Source of the DNA: Psychrobacter sp. 5A.1
Lineage (GTDB): Bacteria > Pseudomonadota > Gammaproteobacteria > Pseudomonadales > Moraxellaceae
Direction of reading: 5' to 3'
Assembly: GCF_030407455.1 (NCBI RefSeq)
Contig: NZ_JASDDJ010000023.1
Coordinates: forward strand, 1-49,487
Length of the DNA: 49,487 nt
Shown: piece after piece, positions 1 through 8,871 of the stretch
Numbering within the stretch: position 1 is the first letter of the stretch
How the letters are laid out: the number at the start of each line of letters is the position of its first letter
Position numbers and translations under genes: made by a program
The notes under the pieces: model-generated
The model's database searches: none
The model's input: only the letters and a program-made list of their open reading frames with translations
Told to the model about the DNA's origin: nothing

Positions 1-144
1 ATCTGCACTATTTTCCTCGTTTGACGGCAATTTATCTCATTTTTATCACCATTTTTAAAATGAGGACACGCCCTAGCTATCGTAGATTATAGCTTGATTG
101 AAAAACCGGTTCATCGAATGAACTTAATTATCGAACAAACTGAG

Positions 145-954
145 CTATTGAACAAACTGAGTCGGCAGAAAGAACGTGCGCGCGTCTGACTGTTGACGTA
201 GCTCTACAAGTAGCGTTTGCATGTCTTCAGCAGGGTTTTGATTATTAACCAAGTTGCCAAATAGCTCGTTGGCAACCGTGGTCATCGCGACAACGCTTTG
301 TAGTAAATGCTCAATAATCTCATTATCTATACCAACTGCTTCGACATCGATGGCATTTTTGTAGCGTATCTCACCATCGTTGACATCCATCTCTAGATTA
401 CCGACTAGCATGTCATAGTTGATTTGGGTGATAAGTAGCATTGCGGCACTTTGATGAGTTTCTGGTATCAAAAATGGTAAGATGCCATAGATGGCCAGTA
501 GTTTGTTTTTTTCTTGCACCCGAAACAGATAGCCACAGTTTATTTGCTTATGACGCATTCTCAAGGATAAATGATGCGATTTTTGGCTATCGTTGGTTTT
601 GGGTCGATAATGCGTGTAGTGCCACTGTTTGTCATTGAAGTATTGCTTTAAACAGTCGACGATAGGCGTGTCACTCTGGTTTTGAGACTCTGCACTTGCG
701 CTATCGGTTTTTAAGTTATCGGTTTTGAGTTGAGATGTATTTGCTTGTGCTTGAGTGTTATCCTGTTCATTGCCTTGTTTCGCCTCTAACTCATGAGAGA
801 TATCAGCTGATATATTTTTTGTATTATTAACCTCGCTGTCAGCAAGTGATGCATGTCCTTGCTCGCTTGCACCATCGATGACTGACTGCGGGGCGGCAGC
901 AGTCAGTAACCGTTTGATCTTTTGCCACAAGCTGAGTTTATTGCGTTGACTCAT
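145..954 (-). CDS. YbjN-domain protein with long low-complexity N-terminus
   Basis: The C-terminal part (about residues 100-260) resembles the YbjN family (bacterial sensory-transduction-regulator-like domain): it opens with a short segment before a KQWHYTHY stretch, followed by alternating strands and a long final helix containing LLQSVVAMTTVANELFGNLV. The first ~95 residues are rich in Ser, Asn, Gln, Glu and Asp with no hydrophobic core, so they are probably a disordered tail. There is no signal peptide or membrane segment, so a cytoplasmic location is inferred. YbjN in E. coli has been linked to stress and motility phenotypes, but the biochemical role is unknown. The gene lies 30 bp downstream of another minus-strand gene and may share its transcript. 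No strong ribosome binding site is visible before the ATG at 954. Confidence 0.6.
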   Translation of the reverse strand: MSQRNKLSLWQKIKRLLTAAAPQSVIDGASEQGHASLADSEVNNTKNISADISHELEAKQGNEQDNTQAQANTSQLKTDNLKTDSASAESQNQSDTPIVDCLKQYFNDKQWHYTHYRPKTNDSQKSHHLSLRMRHKQINCGYLFRVQEKNKLLAIYGILPFLIPETHQSAAMLLITQINYDMLVGNLEMDVNDGEIRYKNAIDVEAVGIDNEIIEHLLQSVVAMTTVANELFGNLVNNQNPAEDMQTLLVELRQQSDARTFFLPTQFVQ

Positions 955-984
955 AATAGTATGCTGACAAGTAAGAGTTATAAA

Positions 985-2094
985 TTAATCGTGACCGTGC
1001 GCCAAACCTTCTTTGATAGCAGGCTGTGCATAGAACGCTGCTAGCATTTCACGAATATGAGCCGTCAACCAAGGCGTCTCAAGAGCATCGTACACGATAG
1101 GCAGTAGTGTAGTGCTACATTGCTTCATGGCCGCTTCATCAATGTGCAAACTCGCCGCAATGGTCGCCATCGTGTCAGACTGATGATTGGCATACCAAGT
1201 GTCAATGCTTGCCGAGACTAAGCTGTGCAGATACGGTGACAGTCGCAGGCGATTGTAGCTTTGTTGGATACTGGATTCTATATGGTCAATGCTACTATTA
1301 CCGGGCTCGTCGCTTAAATAGGTTTGTAGCTCACTAATGGGTTGGTCTTTGATACGATCCCAACCCATGACCATCAGACGCGCCACTTCGTCGTTTGACA
1401 AGTGTTCCTGCGCATTGGCTTCAGCTTTGCGCGTCAAATCTTTGATATTGCGATGCAGGTACGTTTGTAGTTTTTCATCGAGATTTCTGTTGGTCGCCTT
1501 TTCAAAAGAGCTGCGCCCAAGCTTCATCAATTTACCAACACCACCTGCTTTATCGAGCGTGCTTTCCATAAAGTCATTGATAGCGTGATAAAGTGTTTGG
1601 GTCAATAAATCTGCAAAGGTTTCGTTACCGACCAGCGTATGAATCAATATGTTGCGCTGCTGCTCATGGCTACCGATATAGTTGGCAAGGGTTTCAACTT
1701 GGGTATCATCGACCAGTTCAGACAAAGGCACGTTGTCATTAACGGGGTGATAAATGATGGTGTGCAAAATATCACGGATATCGGTACGCATTACCTCAGT
1801 CATCGGCTGATTTAATAGCCAGTCTTTCATCAAATGCTGCAAATGGTCACAGGTGATGTATTTGCTTAAGGGCTGCGCACCAAACCATTGCCAAGCCTCC
1901 ATCGCTAGTGGCTCAGCTTGTTCGTGCAACCACTGCTGCATAAAATCAACTTGAGCATCGATCAAGCTGTCTACCGTTAAACGGCTGGTTAAAGACTCTT
2001 TTGACAAGCGAGTGTCTGCGTTGTCATTTTTAGCCTCTGCATCAGGCATTTGTGTTTGGCTATCTTGTGAAGTCGGCATAGATTTTGAAGTCAT
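985..2094 (-). CDS. Unrecognised helical protein
   Basis: A 369-residue soluble protein that I do not recognise. The first ~40 residues are polar and probably disordered. The rest is predicted to be almost entirely alpha-helical, with many Leu/Ile/Trp heptad-like positions (for example a WLHEQAEPLAMEAWQWFGAQ segment near residues 55-74) and no signal peptide or transmembrane segment. It lies just upstream of the YbjN-like gene on the same strand (30 bp gap) and is divergent from ccmA, with about 146 bp between the starts. The coding potential is supported by an uninterrupted long frame and normal amino-acid composition. No strong ribosome binding site precedes the ATG at 2094, and an alternative in-frame Met lies five codons on. 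Function unknown. Confidence 0.6.
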   Translation of the reverse strand: MTSKSMPTSQDSQTQMPDAEAKNDNADTRLSKESLTSRLTVDSLIDAQVDFMQQWLHEQAEPLAMEAWQWFGAQPLSKYITCDHLQHLMKDWLLNQPMTEVMRTDIRDILHTIIYHPVNDNVPLSELVDDTQVETLANYIGSHEQQRNILIHTLVGNETFADLLTQTLYHAINDFMESTLDKAGGVGKLMKLGRSSFEKATNRNLDEKLQTYLHRNIKDLTRKAEANAQEHLSNDEVARLMVMGWDRIKDQPISELQTYLSDEPGNSSIDHIESSIQQSYNRLRLSPYLHSLVSASIDTWYANHQSDTMATIAASLHIDEAAMKQCSTTLLPIVYDALETPWLTAHIREMLAAFYAQPAIKEGLAHGHD

Positions 2095-2240
2095 ATTTTG
2101 AGGTCGTATTTTTTGAAGTCAGAGTAATCGACAATTTGTTATACTGTGTGTTTGTAGCGAGCATAGGGTATTATGCCACGAACATTGCCTTTGTTTGTGA
2201 TGAATATTGACTGCTGCTTGATAAATAACCAGAGGTTTTG

Positions 2241-2870
2241 ATGACGGTTTTGGGTACGCCTTTACTTGCACTTGAGGAGCTGACGGTTCAGCGCGGTGAG
2301 ATACCGCTGTGCGAAGGCGTTACGTTGCAGCTATCTGCGGGTAGTATTTGCCATCTAATCGGGGCAAATGGGACGGGAAAGACCACGTTACTCATGCAGT
2401 TGGCTGGATTGTTACCTGTTTTGTCAGGTGAAGTTACTTATCAAGGTCATTCGGGTCTGCCCATCCAACCTTTATATGTCTCGCACCAGTTAGGCATTCA
2501 TCCGAATCTGACAGTGGCACAAAACCTGACGTTTCTACTGAACTTATATGGTATCACGCCAAGTATTACCGATATTGACGATGCGCTCACATGGGTTGGG
2601 CTGCAAGGGTTTGAAACGATTAGCTCAAGTCATCTGTCCGCTGGGCAAACGCGGCGTATCACGCTGGCGCGATTGTACTTGTTGACTCCCGATGTGACAC
2701 CGCTCTGGTTACTTGATGAGCCTTTTACGGCTTTAGATGTCGATATGGTGGCACGTATGGAAGAGCGGTTATGCGACTTTGCACAGGCTGGCGGGTCGAT
2801 ACTAATGACCAGCCATCAGGCAGTTGGGGTCGCCAATCAGGTGCTCGATTTGTCAGATTACATGGTATAA
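2241..2870 (+). CDS. ccmA: Heme exporter ATP-binding protein CcmA
   Basis: ATPase of the CcmAB(CD) complex, which releases heme-loaded CcmE during System I cytochrome c maturation at the inner membrane. A Walker A motif GANGTGKT is at about residues 41-48, the ABC signature is present as LSAGQ, and Walker B reads LWLLDEP followed by FTALD. At about 209 residues it has the normal compact length of CcmA. The ATG at 2241 is chosen over the TTG one codon upstream because AGAGG lies five bases before it. It is the first gene of ccmABCDE, and ccmB follows after 45 bp. In the ~146-bp divergent spacer upstream there is a TATACT hexamer at 2140-2145 that could be a -10 box, without a convincing -35. 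Confidence 0.93.
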   Translation: MTVLGTPLLALEELTVQRGEIPLCEGVTLQLSAGSICHLIGANGTGKTTLLMQLAGLLPVLSGEVTYQGHSGLPIQPLYVSHQLGIHPNLTVAQNLTFLLNLYGITPSITDIDDALTWVGLQGFETISSSHLSAGQTRRITLARLYLLTPDVTPLWLLDEPFTALDVDMVARMEERLCDFAQAGGSILMTSHQAVGVANQVLDLSDYMV

Positions 2871-2915
2871 GTTCGATTGCTATCAGTACCATCAGCATAT
2901 GTGAAAGGACAAATA

Positions 2916-3662
2916 ATGACAGACCGTCCAATACAAGTAGGATCAGTAGCCGCTATGAATAAAAGTCCAAATGCTATTGTCGCAACGCCTCGCAGTATTG
3001 GGTTTATACAGCTGTGGCGCCGCGAATGGCAAGTTAAGCAGCAAGGAGCGGTACAATGGTTGTACCCATTGGTGCTGTTTTTAGTAATTATTACCTTATT
3101 TCCACTGGCGGTCGGTAGTGAACCTGCGTTATTACAGCGTCTGGGTGTATCAGCGGTGTGGATTGCTGCGTTGTTGTCACTGGTAATGGGCGTTGATGGA
3201 TTGTTCAAGCCTGCGCTTGATAATGGTACGCTTGCGCAATTGGTCGTGGCCAAAGCGTCACTACCGCTATGGGTGCTGATTAGACTGGTAATCCATTGGA
3301 TTTTTAGCAGTGGTATTGTGGCCGCCCTAAGCTTGCTTGCCGTGCCGTTATTTCAGCTCAGCTGGTTTGAGGCGTGGATATTGATGGCTTCTATCGTGAC
3401 AGGTAGCCCAATGCTCTTAATGCTATCCGCAATTGCCAGTAGTTTGACCTTGTCACTAAAGAATGGGGCAGTATTGGTGCCTTTGATTGCTTTACCGATG
3501 CAGTTGCCAGTATTGATTTTTGCCACAGGCGCGGTTGATTTATTTGCCTCTGGGCTTAATGGTTTGCCAATCTTGGCTTTATTACTAGCAGGAAGTATTA
3601 TTTCTGTCTTGGTCATGCCTTGGGTCATCGCTACAACCTTAAAAATGTCATGGCTCAATTAA
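2916..3662 (+). CDS. ccmB: Heme exporter membrane protein CcmB
   Basis: Integral membrane subunit of the Ccm ABC transporter. The protein has about six hydrophobic segments, starting with the YPLVLFLVIITLF helix and ending near the C-terminus, and the conserved FxxLWRREW-type N-terminal region of the family. The start at 2916 is supported by AAAGGA at 2904-2909, six bases upstream; an upstream in-frame TTG at 2877 has no such site. At 248 residues it is longer than the typical ~220 because of an extra ~25-residue polar N-terminus before the core; an internal Met at residue 14 could be an alternative start. It works with CcmA, CcmC, CcmD and CcmE encoded next to it. Confidence 0.9.
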   Translation: MTDRPIQVGSVAAMNKSPNAIVATPRSIGFIQLWRREWQVKQQGAVQWLYPLVLFLVIITLFPLAVGSEPALLQRLGVSAVWIAALLSLVMGVDGLFKPALDNGTLAQLVVAKASLPLWVLIRLVIHWIFSSGIVAALSLLAVPLFQLSWFEAWILMASIVTGSPMLLMLSAIASSLTLSLKNGAVLVPLIALPMQLPVLIFATGAVDLFASGLNGLPILALLLAGSIISVLVMPWVIATTLKMSWLN

Positions 3663-3754
3663 ACAGCAAGCTTGCTATATATTTAAAACTCTGTCGTCAT
3701 TTTCAAAACTCAATCATGCAAACCCAGTCATCTAAACCCAATGTATTAACATCA

Positions 3755-3782
3755 TGGTGAAAACTGGCAATTTTGTTATAAT
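3755..3782 (+). promoter_or_regulatory. Possible promoter in the ccmB-ccmC spacer
   Basis: A perfect -10 hexamer TATAAT at 3777-3782 lies in the 250-bp non-coding spacer between ccmB and ccmC. The best upstream partner is TGGTGA at 3755-3760 with a 16-bp spacer, which is a weak -35. It would give ccmC its own start of transcription. Supported only by hexamer match. Confidence 0.3.
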
Positions 3783-3912
3783 AGTCAATTGAATACGTAA
3801 ACAGCTCTTTGTAGATTCTATCCAGTGTTTAACGCCAGCAGGTGAGTTGATAGTGGTGCTTTTATAGACCGCATCCTTTATCGCCAGTAAGCTGTGTAAT
3901 AGGTTTCTTCCC

Positions 3913-4701
3913 ATGCCCAACCTGAATAACGTCTCATCCCCTAGCTTGTGGCAGCGCATTTGGCAGGGTTTCTTGACCACTGTGGGTACCAAGCAGTTTT
4001 TTCGTATCTTTAGCCCTTGGGTCAAGTGGTTAGCGATATTAGCCAGTCTCTGTTTGCTCATTGGTAGCGTATGGGGCCTTGCTTTTGCGCCGCCTGATTA
4101 TCTTCAGGGCAATAGCTATCGCATTATCTTTATCCATGTTCCAGCGGCCAGTCTTGCCATTTCTATCTATTTTTCCCTTGCAGTTCTGGGGGTGATTTAT
4201 TTGGTATGGAAGATTAAGACAGCCAGTCTGGTTGCGCAGGCACTTGCCCCGATGGGGTTTTTGCTATGTGTCATCAGTCTGCTTACTGGCTCTATCTGGG
4301 CAAAACCAACATGGGGTACTTACTGGGTCTGGGATGCACGCCTTACGTCAATGCTGATATTGGCGTTTTTATACGCGGGCGTAATGGCTCTGTTTGCCGC
4401 TTTTGAGCATACGGCCAATCGCGGTAAAGCGGCCGCCATTTTATCTATTGTGGGCGCAGTGAATCTGCCTATTATCAAGTACTCAGTAGAGTGGTGGAAT
4501 ACCTTGCATCAAGGCGCGACCTTTAGCTTGACCGCCGCACCGAAGATGTCGGCAGATATGTGGATGCCTTTGCTACTGATGATTATCGGCAGCTATTTAC
4601 TGGTTGCGACATTAGCGATTTATCGTACTAACACGCTGATTTTATACCGTGATCAAGGAAAAGCGTGGGTTAAAGAATACATTCGTGGTCAACACAAATA
4701 A
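3913..4701 (+). CDS. ccmC: Heme lyase component CcmC
   Basis: Membrane protein of the heme-handling family that binds heme at the outer face of the inner membrane and passes it to CcmE. The family WWD signature appears as WGTYWVWDARLTS at about residues 134-146, and the two flanking axial histidine candidates are H75 (FIHVPAAS) and H199 (TLHQGATF). About six transmembrane helices are visible, and its 262 residues fit the family. The ATG at 3913 has only an AGG nine bases upstream. A 250-bp gap separates it from ccmB, unusually long for this operon, while ccmD follows after 16 bp. Confidence 0.93.
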   Translation: MPNLNNVSSPSLWQRIWQGFLTTVGTKQFFRIFSPWVKWLAILASLCLLIGSVWGLAFAPPDYLQGNSYRIIFIHVPAASLAISIYFSLAVLGVIYLVWKIKTASLVAQALAPMGFLLCVISLLTGSIWAKPTWGTYWVWDARLTSMLILAFLYAGVMALFAAFEHTANRGKAAAILSIVGAVNLPIIKYSVEWWNTLHQGATFSLTAAPKMSADMWMPLLLMIIGSYLLVATLAIYRTNTLILYRDQGKAWVKEYIRGQHK

Positions 4702-4717
4702 CGGCTAGGAAAATACT

Positions 4718-4948
4718 ATGCAGCCTTACTTTTATAGCGTATCTGAGTTTTTCGCCATGGGTAAGCATGGGGTTTTTGTGTGGTCGTGCTGGGCGATAAC
4801 GATCGGTGTGATGTTGGCATTTATTATTTATAGCCGCAGACAGCGACAGTCACTTATCAAACAGCTGACCATCCAGCAAGCGCGACAAGCACAACGAACG
4901 ACCAAAACCTCAATGCCTGTGACTCCTGTGATTAGGCAATCTGAATAA
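4718..4948 (+). CDS. ccmD: Small heme exporter subunit CcmD
   Basis: A 76-residue single-pass membrane protein with the CcmD hallmarks: an aromatic N-terminus containing FFAMGKHGVFVWSCW, one hydrophobic helix (about residues 20-38), then a basic, Gln-rich cytoplasmic tail. CcmD stabilises the CcmABC-CcmE complex and is needed for release of holo-CcmE. The tail is slightly longer than in E. coli. It lies 16 bp after ccmC with an AGGA upstream of the ATG, so the two are surely cotranscribed. A 230-bp spacer separates it from ccmE. Confidence 0.88.
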   Translation: MQPYFYSVSEFFAMGKHGVFVWSCWAITIGVMLAFIIYSRRQRQSLIKQLTIQQARQAQRTTKTSMPVTPVIRQSE

Positions 4949-5178
4949 AAATCATCTGAATATCATGATTTTAGCGCAAGAAAACGTATCCTTTCACTGA
5001 CAAAAATATGACCTTACCAGTAGCGATGAGGCTTATTGATTTGCCTTAAAAATGCTACCATATAGTGATTAGATGGGAGTGATTGGTTAGCTCTTATTAC
5101 TAACTGTCGTTTCTTTCCTATTATCTGTTTGACAACTTTATATTTGGCAACGTAGCGACTCATCAATGAGGTAGTGGT

Positions 5179-5679
5179 ATGAATGCAGTGCGTCGGAAAA
5201 AACTGACATGGGTGATGTTTACGCTGGCAGGTACAGCAGTGGCGGTCATGCTGGTTATCTATGCTATCGGGCAGCAAACCGACTATTACTTTGATGCGAC
5301 AGCGATCGCCCAAGGTGAAGCCCCGCAAGACAAGCGTATTCGTGCTGGTGGTATGGTGGTGGCAGGTAGCGTCCAGCGTGCAGCAGACAATCCGCTAAAC
5401 ATCGAGTTTGCGATTACTGATTTTCAATCGACAGTGCCAGTGACTTATCAAGGTATATTGCCAGACCTATTTGCTGAAAACTCAGGCGTCGTAGCTACGG
5501 GTAAAATGCAGGGCGATATATTTGTGGCAGGTGAAGTATTGGCTAAGCATGACGAAAACTATATGCCACCAGAAGTCGCCAAATCCATGAAAGAAAACAA
5601 TCGCAGCGGAGCGATACCTTCTTCTGAACAGTACAATCCTGCTGAAAAGATTCATGAGACCGAAACTTTACAACAGTAA
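5179..5679 (+). CDS. ccmE: Periplasmic heme chaperone CcmE
   Basis: Membrane-anchored periplasmic heme chaperone of System I cytochrome c maturation. It has a short cytoplasmic N-terminus (RRKK), one membrane anchor (about residues 10-30), an OB-fold beta-barrel domain, and the covalent heme-binding motif HDENY with H124 and Y128. The C-terminal tail is polar and flexible. At 166 residues it matches the family. It is the last ccm gene in the window: the terminator at 5718-5746 follows, and ccmF, ccmG and ccmH are not here. It accepts heme from CcmC and would deliver it to c-type cytochromes such as the DUF1111 protein at 36.3-38.0 kb. Confidence 0.93.
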   Translation: MNAVRRKKLTWVMFTLAGTAVAVMLVIYAIGQQTDYYFDATAIAQGEAPQDKRIRAGGMVVAGSVQRAADNPLNIEFAITDFQSTVPVTYQGILPDLFAENSGVVATGKMQGDIFVAGEVLAKHDENYMPPEVAKSMKENNRSGAIPSSEQYNPAEKIHETETLQQ

Positions 5680-5717
5680 TGATTAGCAGTAACGATTACA
5701 AGTATTTAAGACATATG

Positions 5718-5746
5718 AAAAGGCCACCGATGCTCGGTGGCCTTTT
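5718..5746. terminator. Bidirectional intrinsic terminator, ccmE / aldo-keto reductase
   Basis: A perfect 10-bp stem, AGGCCACCGA at 5721-5730 with TCGGTGGCCT at 5734-5743, and a 3-base loop. It is flanked by an A run on the left and a T run on the right, so it can stop transcription of ccmE from the left and of the converging minus-strand gene from the right. Confidence 0.9.
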
Positions 5747-5794
5747 TTAGTGAGCGACGTTTAGCTAATCAACTAATCGTACTTATTAACCCTG

Positions 5795-6643
5795 TTAATC
5801 ATCCCATACTGGGCTATAGTCAGGGTGCTCGATCTTACGACCGTCAGAGCTGGCTAAGTTACCTATTTGCTCTAATTCATCTGCACTCAATTTGACATTG
5901 ATGGCGTCTAGATTGCCTTGCAGGTGATCAGGATTAGACGTCTTTGGAATGGCCACACGATGCTTGTCTGATAAGATCCATGCCAATGAAATCTGCGCTG
6001 GCGTCACATTGTGCTTGTCCGCAATCTCTTTAATAATATCATTATCAAACACGTCGCCACGCGCGAGTGGTGAGTAAGCTTCTAGCAAAATATGATGGTT
6101 ATTCAAAAAAGTCTGTAGCGTGTTTTGCTTAATGAACGGATGAAATTCCACTTGGTTGACAACGATAGGCACATCGGCGTATTTTTCCGCTTCAATGATA
6201 TTGGCAATGTTGAAGTTTGAAACCCCGATATGACGCGTGAGCCCCTGCTTTTGTAATTCACACAGCGCAGGAATGGTCTCCGATAATGGTACGCGGTCGT
6301 CAGGCCAGTGTAATAGCAACAGATCCACATAATCTGTGTCTAAATCTTTGAGAGAACGCTTTGCGGCGGCAATCAGTTTTTCTGGCTCAAATTTCATGTC
6401 ATCAGGAAAAATTTTGGTGGTCAAAAAGAATTTGTCACGAGCCACGCCTGACTGTTTGATGCCTTCGCCAACTTCTTTTTCATTGCCATAAGCTTGAGCG
6501 GTATCAATATGCTCATAACCCATTTCCAACGCTTTTTTGACCACGTCTACGCAATCTTGTCCAGTTGACTGCCAAGTACCTAGCCCTAGGATTGGAATAT
6601 TTGCTTGTCCAGCGGTACGAATATTATAGTTTTTAGCGCTCAT
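5795..6643 (-). CDS. Aldo/keto reductase (DkgB-like)
   Basis: A NADPH-dependent aldo/keto reductase of 282 residues, a full TIM-barrel length. The catalytic tetrad is visible: D47 (HIDTAQAYGNE), Y52, K77 (LTTKI) and H112 (LLLLHWP). The C-terminal half contains the IPKTSNPDHL phosphate-binding loop typical of NADPH use. Overall the sequence resembles E. coli DkgB (2,5-diketo-gluconate/methylglyoxal reductase), so small aldehydes or alpha-keto aldehydes are plausible substrates, but specificity cannot be read from sequence. An AGGA lies seven bases upstream of the ATG at 6643. It is a single-gene unit converging on ccmE and sharing the bidirectional terminator. Confidence 0.88.
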   Translation of the reverse strand: MSAKNYNIRTAGQANIPILGLGTWQSTGQDCVDVVKKALEMGYEHIDTAQAYGNEKEVGEGIKQSGVARDKFFLTTKIFPDDMKFEPEKLIAAAKRSLKDLDTDYVDLLLLHWPDDRVPLSETIPALCELQKQGLTRHIGVSNFNIANIIEAEKYADVPIVVNQVEFHPFIKQNTLQTFLNNHHILLEAYSPLARGDVFDNDIIKEIADKHNVTPAQISLAWILSDKHRVAIPKTSNPDHLQGNLDAINVKLSADELEQIGNLASSDGRKIEHPDYSPVWDD

Positions 6644-6960
6644 ATTATTATCCTTGTTATGTGTATCTTATAATTTTCATTAATTTTAAATGTCATCAAT
6701 AGTGTGGTCTAACGAGTAAATTACTATTGAGCCTGTCCACTATAGGAAAAACCAAGGACAAGTGGAAGCGTGAGTGACGGTTCCCTACAAAGGGCAAACA
6801 GGCTGTAACGTGATTGTTTGTGACCATTTGGCTTTTTATGAGAGGTTTGAAGAAATGATGCCCTCAAAATCAAGGCCATAAAAAACGCCCATCACTCTAA
6901 GTAATGGGCGTTGCCAATAGGCATCACACCTTCATATCTAGGTGTTTGTGCTTTAAGGCC
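6644..6960. other. Intergenic region between aldo/keto reductase and metQ
   Basis: This 317-bp stretch holds the upstream region of the aldo/keto reductase on its left and the metQ terminator (6880-6912) on its right. I see no open frame with coding character and no strong promoter hexamer pair. Confidence 0.5.
6880..6912 (-). terminator. Intrinsic terminator of metQ
   Basis: Read on the minus strand, AACGCCCAT (6912-6904) pairs with ATGGGCGTT (6892-6884), with further inner pairing of ACT with AGT, followed by a run of T residues (complement of the A run at 6880-6885). It lies about 50 bp past the metQ stop codon. Confidence 0.85.
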
Positions 6961-7938
6961 TTACTGAGCAGCAGCTTCTACAGTTTCTGCAGTGTCAGCG
7001 CTTTCAGTGTTGGCAGTAGTGTCCATGTTTGCACCGTGATCACCGCCCCAGATTTTTGGATATTTATAGCCTGGGAACGTTTCGTGAGCATACTTTTTAA
7101 AGGCTTCTGAGTTATAAGCGTTGGTTACATCTTCAACCCATTTCTTACCAGTATCAGCAGATTTGATCGCTGACCAGTTTACATAAGCAAAGCTTGGCTC
7201 TTGGAACAATGCTTCGGTCAATTTGATACCAGAATCAGTGGCATAGTTACCGTTGATCACAGCAAAGTCAACTTCATCACGCGCGCGTGGTAGTTGGGCT
7301 GCTTCTAATTCAATGATTTCGATATCGTATTTGCTGTTGTCAGCGATATCAGATTTTGACGCAGTCAATGGATCGATGTCGTCTTTTAGGGTAATCCAGC
7401 CAAGATCATCCATCATGACCAAAGCACGAGCAAAGTTGCTTGGATCGTTTGGCGCAGACACACTCATACCTTTGAATACATCGTCAAGGTTGGTCTTTTT
7501 GCCTGAGTAGATGCCAAGTGGTGCTGTTGGTACTTGGAACACTTCAACTAGATCAAGGTTGTTTTCTTTTTTGAAGGTATCAAGATAAGGCTTATGCTGA
7601 AAAATATTGATGTCTAAGTCGCCTTCAGCCAATGCAAGGTTAGGACGAACATAGTCAGTAAAGGCAATCAATTCAACTTCATAACCTTGCGCTTCAAGAG
7701 AGCTTTTCACTTGGTTGCGAACCATATCAGCAAAATCACCTTCAGTCGTACCGATAATGATTTTGGTATGATCAGGATCGATATCACTGGCGGCAGTTTC
7801 TGCAGTTGCACCTTCGGTTACAGGTTCTTTGGTCGCTTCTGGCGCTGATGAGTTGCTGCAACCGACCAAGACTAGGCTTGATACGCCAACAGCAGCAAAT
7901 GCAGTCGCTAACTGACGGCTGATATCTGTTAATTTCAT
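6961..7938 (-). CDS. metQ: Methionine-binding lipoprotein MetQ
   Basis: Substrate-binding lipoprotein of the MetNIQ D/L-methionine importer (NlpA family). It starts with a lipoprotein signal peptide ending in LVGC, so the mature protein is lipid-anchored in the periplasm. An acidic, Ala/Thr-rich linker of about 25 residues follows, then the NlpA fold beginning KIIIGTTEGDFADMV and containing INIFQHKPYLDTF and FAVINGNYA. There is an additional ~25-residue Ala/Thr/Glu-rich C-terminal tail that NlpA proteins usually lack. AAGGAAG lies four bases before the ATG. It is the promoter-distal gene of metN-metI-metQ, but a terminator-like hairpin in the 227-bp spacer behind metI suggests different expression. 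Confidence 0.9.
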   Translation of the reverse strand: MKLTDISRQLATAFAAVGVSSLVLVGCSNSSAPEATKEPVTEGATAETAASDIDPDHTKIIIGTTEGDFADMVRNQVKSSLEAQGYEVELIAFTDYVRPNLALAEGDLDINIFQHKPYLDTFKKENNLDLVEVFQVPTAPLGIYSGKKTNLDDVFKGMSVSAPNDPSNFARALVMMDDLGWITLKDDIDPLTASKSDIADNSKYDIEIIELEAAQLPRARDEVDFAVINGNYATDSGIKLTEALFQEPSFAYVNWSAIKSADTGKKWVEDVTNAYNSEAFKKYAHETFPGYKYPKIWGGDHGANMDTTANTESADTAETVEAAAQ

Positions 7939-7987
7939 GGAACTTCCTTAATAAGAGGTATGGAGTAGAGTGTAAACGGCAGCCATT

Positions 7988-8021
7988 AAAAAAAAGCAAC
8001 ATCATGAATAGTAATGCTGCT
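7988..8021 (-). terminator. Terminator-like hairpin between metI and metQ
   Basis: On the minus strand AGCAGCAT (8021-8014) pairs with ATGTTGCT (8002-7995), including one G-U pair, around an 11-base loop, and is followed directly by seven T residues. It lies in the 227-bp gap between metI and metQ and would end or attenuate metNI transcripts before metQ. Confidence 0.65.
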
Positions 8022-8165
8022 CAGTTAATGACTGTTAAGTTAGTAACAAAATTAAAGGGTCTCAGTAACAAAGTCAAGTATTTTGCTTAGGATGAATTGG
8101 CATTAAAACCCGAGTATTATTCATATTAGCATTGCTTGACTCTGCCTGATGTCGTGCAATGGTCT

Positions 8166-8852
8166 TTAACGCTTGTCTAGGCGGTTGGCCAACCAATTGC
8201 CAGAGGCTTGAATCGAGATAACCATGATCGATAATACAATCACGATAAAAATCATTACCTCGGTTTGATAACGGTAATAGCCATAACGAATGGCCAAATC
8301 CCCCAAACCACCACCACCAATCATACCAGCCGCTGCCGAGTAAGATAGTAGGCTGATACAGAGGATGGTCACTGAGAGTACCAGTCCTGAGCGCGCTTCA
8401 TTGAGCAACACTTTGATAATGGTTAAAGGGCGTGCACCCATAGACTCTGTGGCTTCGATAATGCCGCGTGGCACTTCACGTAAGTTCTGCTCGACCAAGC
8501 GAGCAAAATAGAACGAGCCTGCGATAGCAAGTACTAGCGATGCGGCAATCGGACCAATACCCGTACCAACGATGGCTTTAGTAAACGGGCTCATGGCAAT
8601 CATCAAAATCACAAAAGGGAAGGCCCGCATAAAGTTGGTGATGCCGCCAAGTACACCGTACAGTGTCTTGTTTTGCAAAAACTGTCGATCACTGGACAAA
8701 AACAAGAATACGCCGAATAGCCCACCGATGATGATTGCTACCGTTGTCGAAATACCGAGCATAATGAACGTATCAACAAACGCACTCACAATCTCTTTGC
8801 GTAAAACAAGTAGCTTGTCTATAGAGGCGGATAATTCAGTACCAGTTAACAT
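8166..8852 (-). CDS. metI: Methionine ABC transporter permease MetI
   Basis: Inner-membrane permease of the methionine importer with about five transmembrane helices. The BPD-transport (EAA) loop is visible as ESMGARPLTIIKVLLNEARSG followed by a membrane segment, and the family GGLGDLAIRYGYYR motif near the C-terminus is intact. The start at 8852 is chosen because AGGAG lies eight bases upstream; an in-frame start at 8882 would overlap metN and has no such site. This gives 228 residues, close to the usual 217. It begins 19 bp after the metN stop, so the two are cotranscribed. Confidence 0.92.
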   Translation of the reverse strand: MLTGTELSASIDKLLVLRKEIVSAFVDTFIMLGISTTVAIIIGGLFGVFLFLSSDRQFLQNKTLYGVLGGITNFMRAFPFVILMIAMSPFTKAIVGTGIGPIAASLVLAIAGSFYFARLVEQNLREVPRGIIEATESMGARPLTIIKVLLNEARSGLVLSVTILCISLLSYSAAAGMIGGGGLGDLAIRYGYYRYQTEVMIFIVIVLSIMVISIQASGNWLANRLDKR

Positions 8853-8871
8853 ATCTATTTCTCCTGCCTCA

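Noticed and set aside
2858..3253. Minus-strand open frame over ccmB
   Set aside because: It overlaps ccmB almost entirely and its protein has no recognisable features; ccmB is clearly the real gene.
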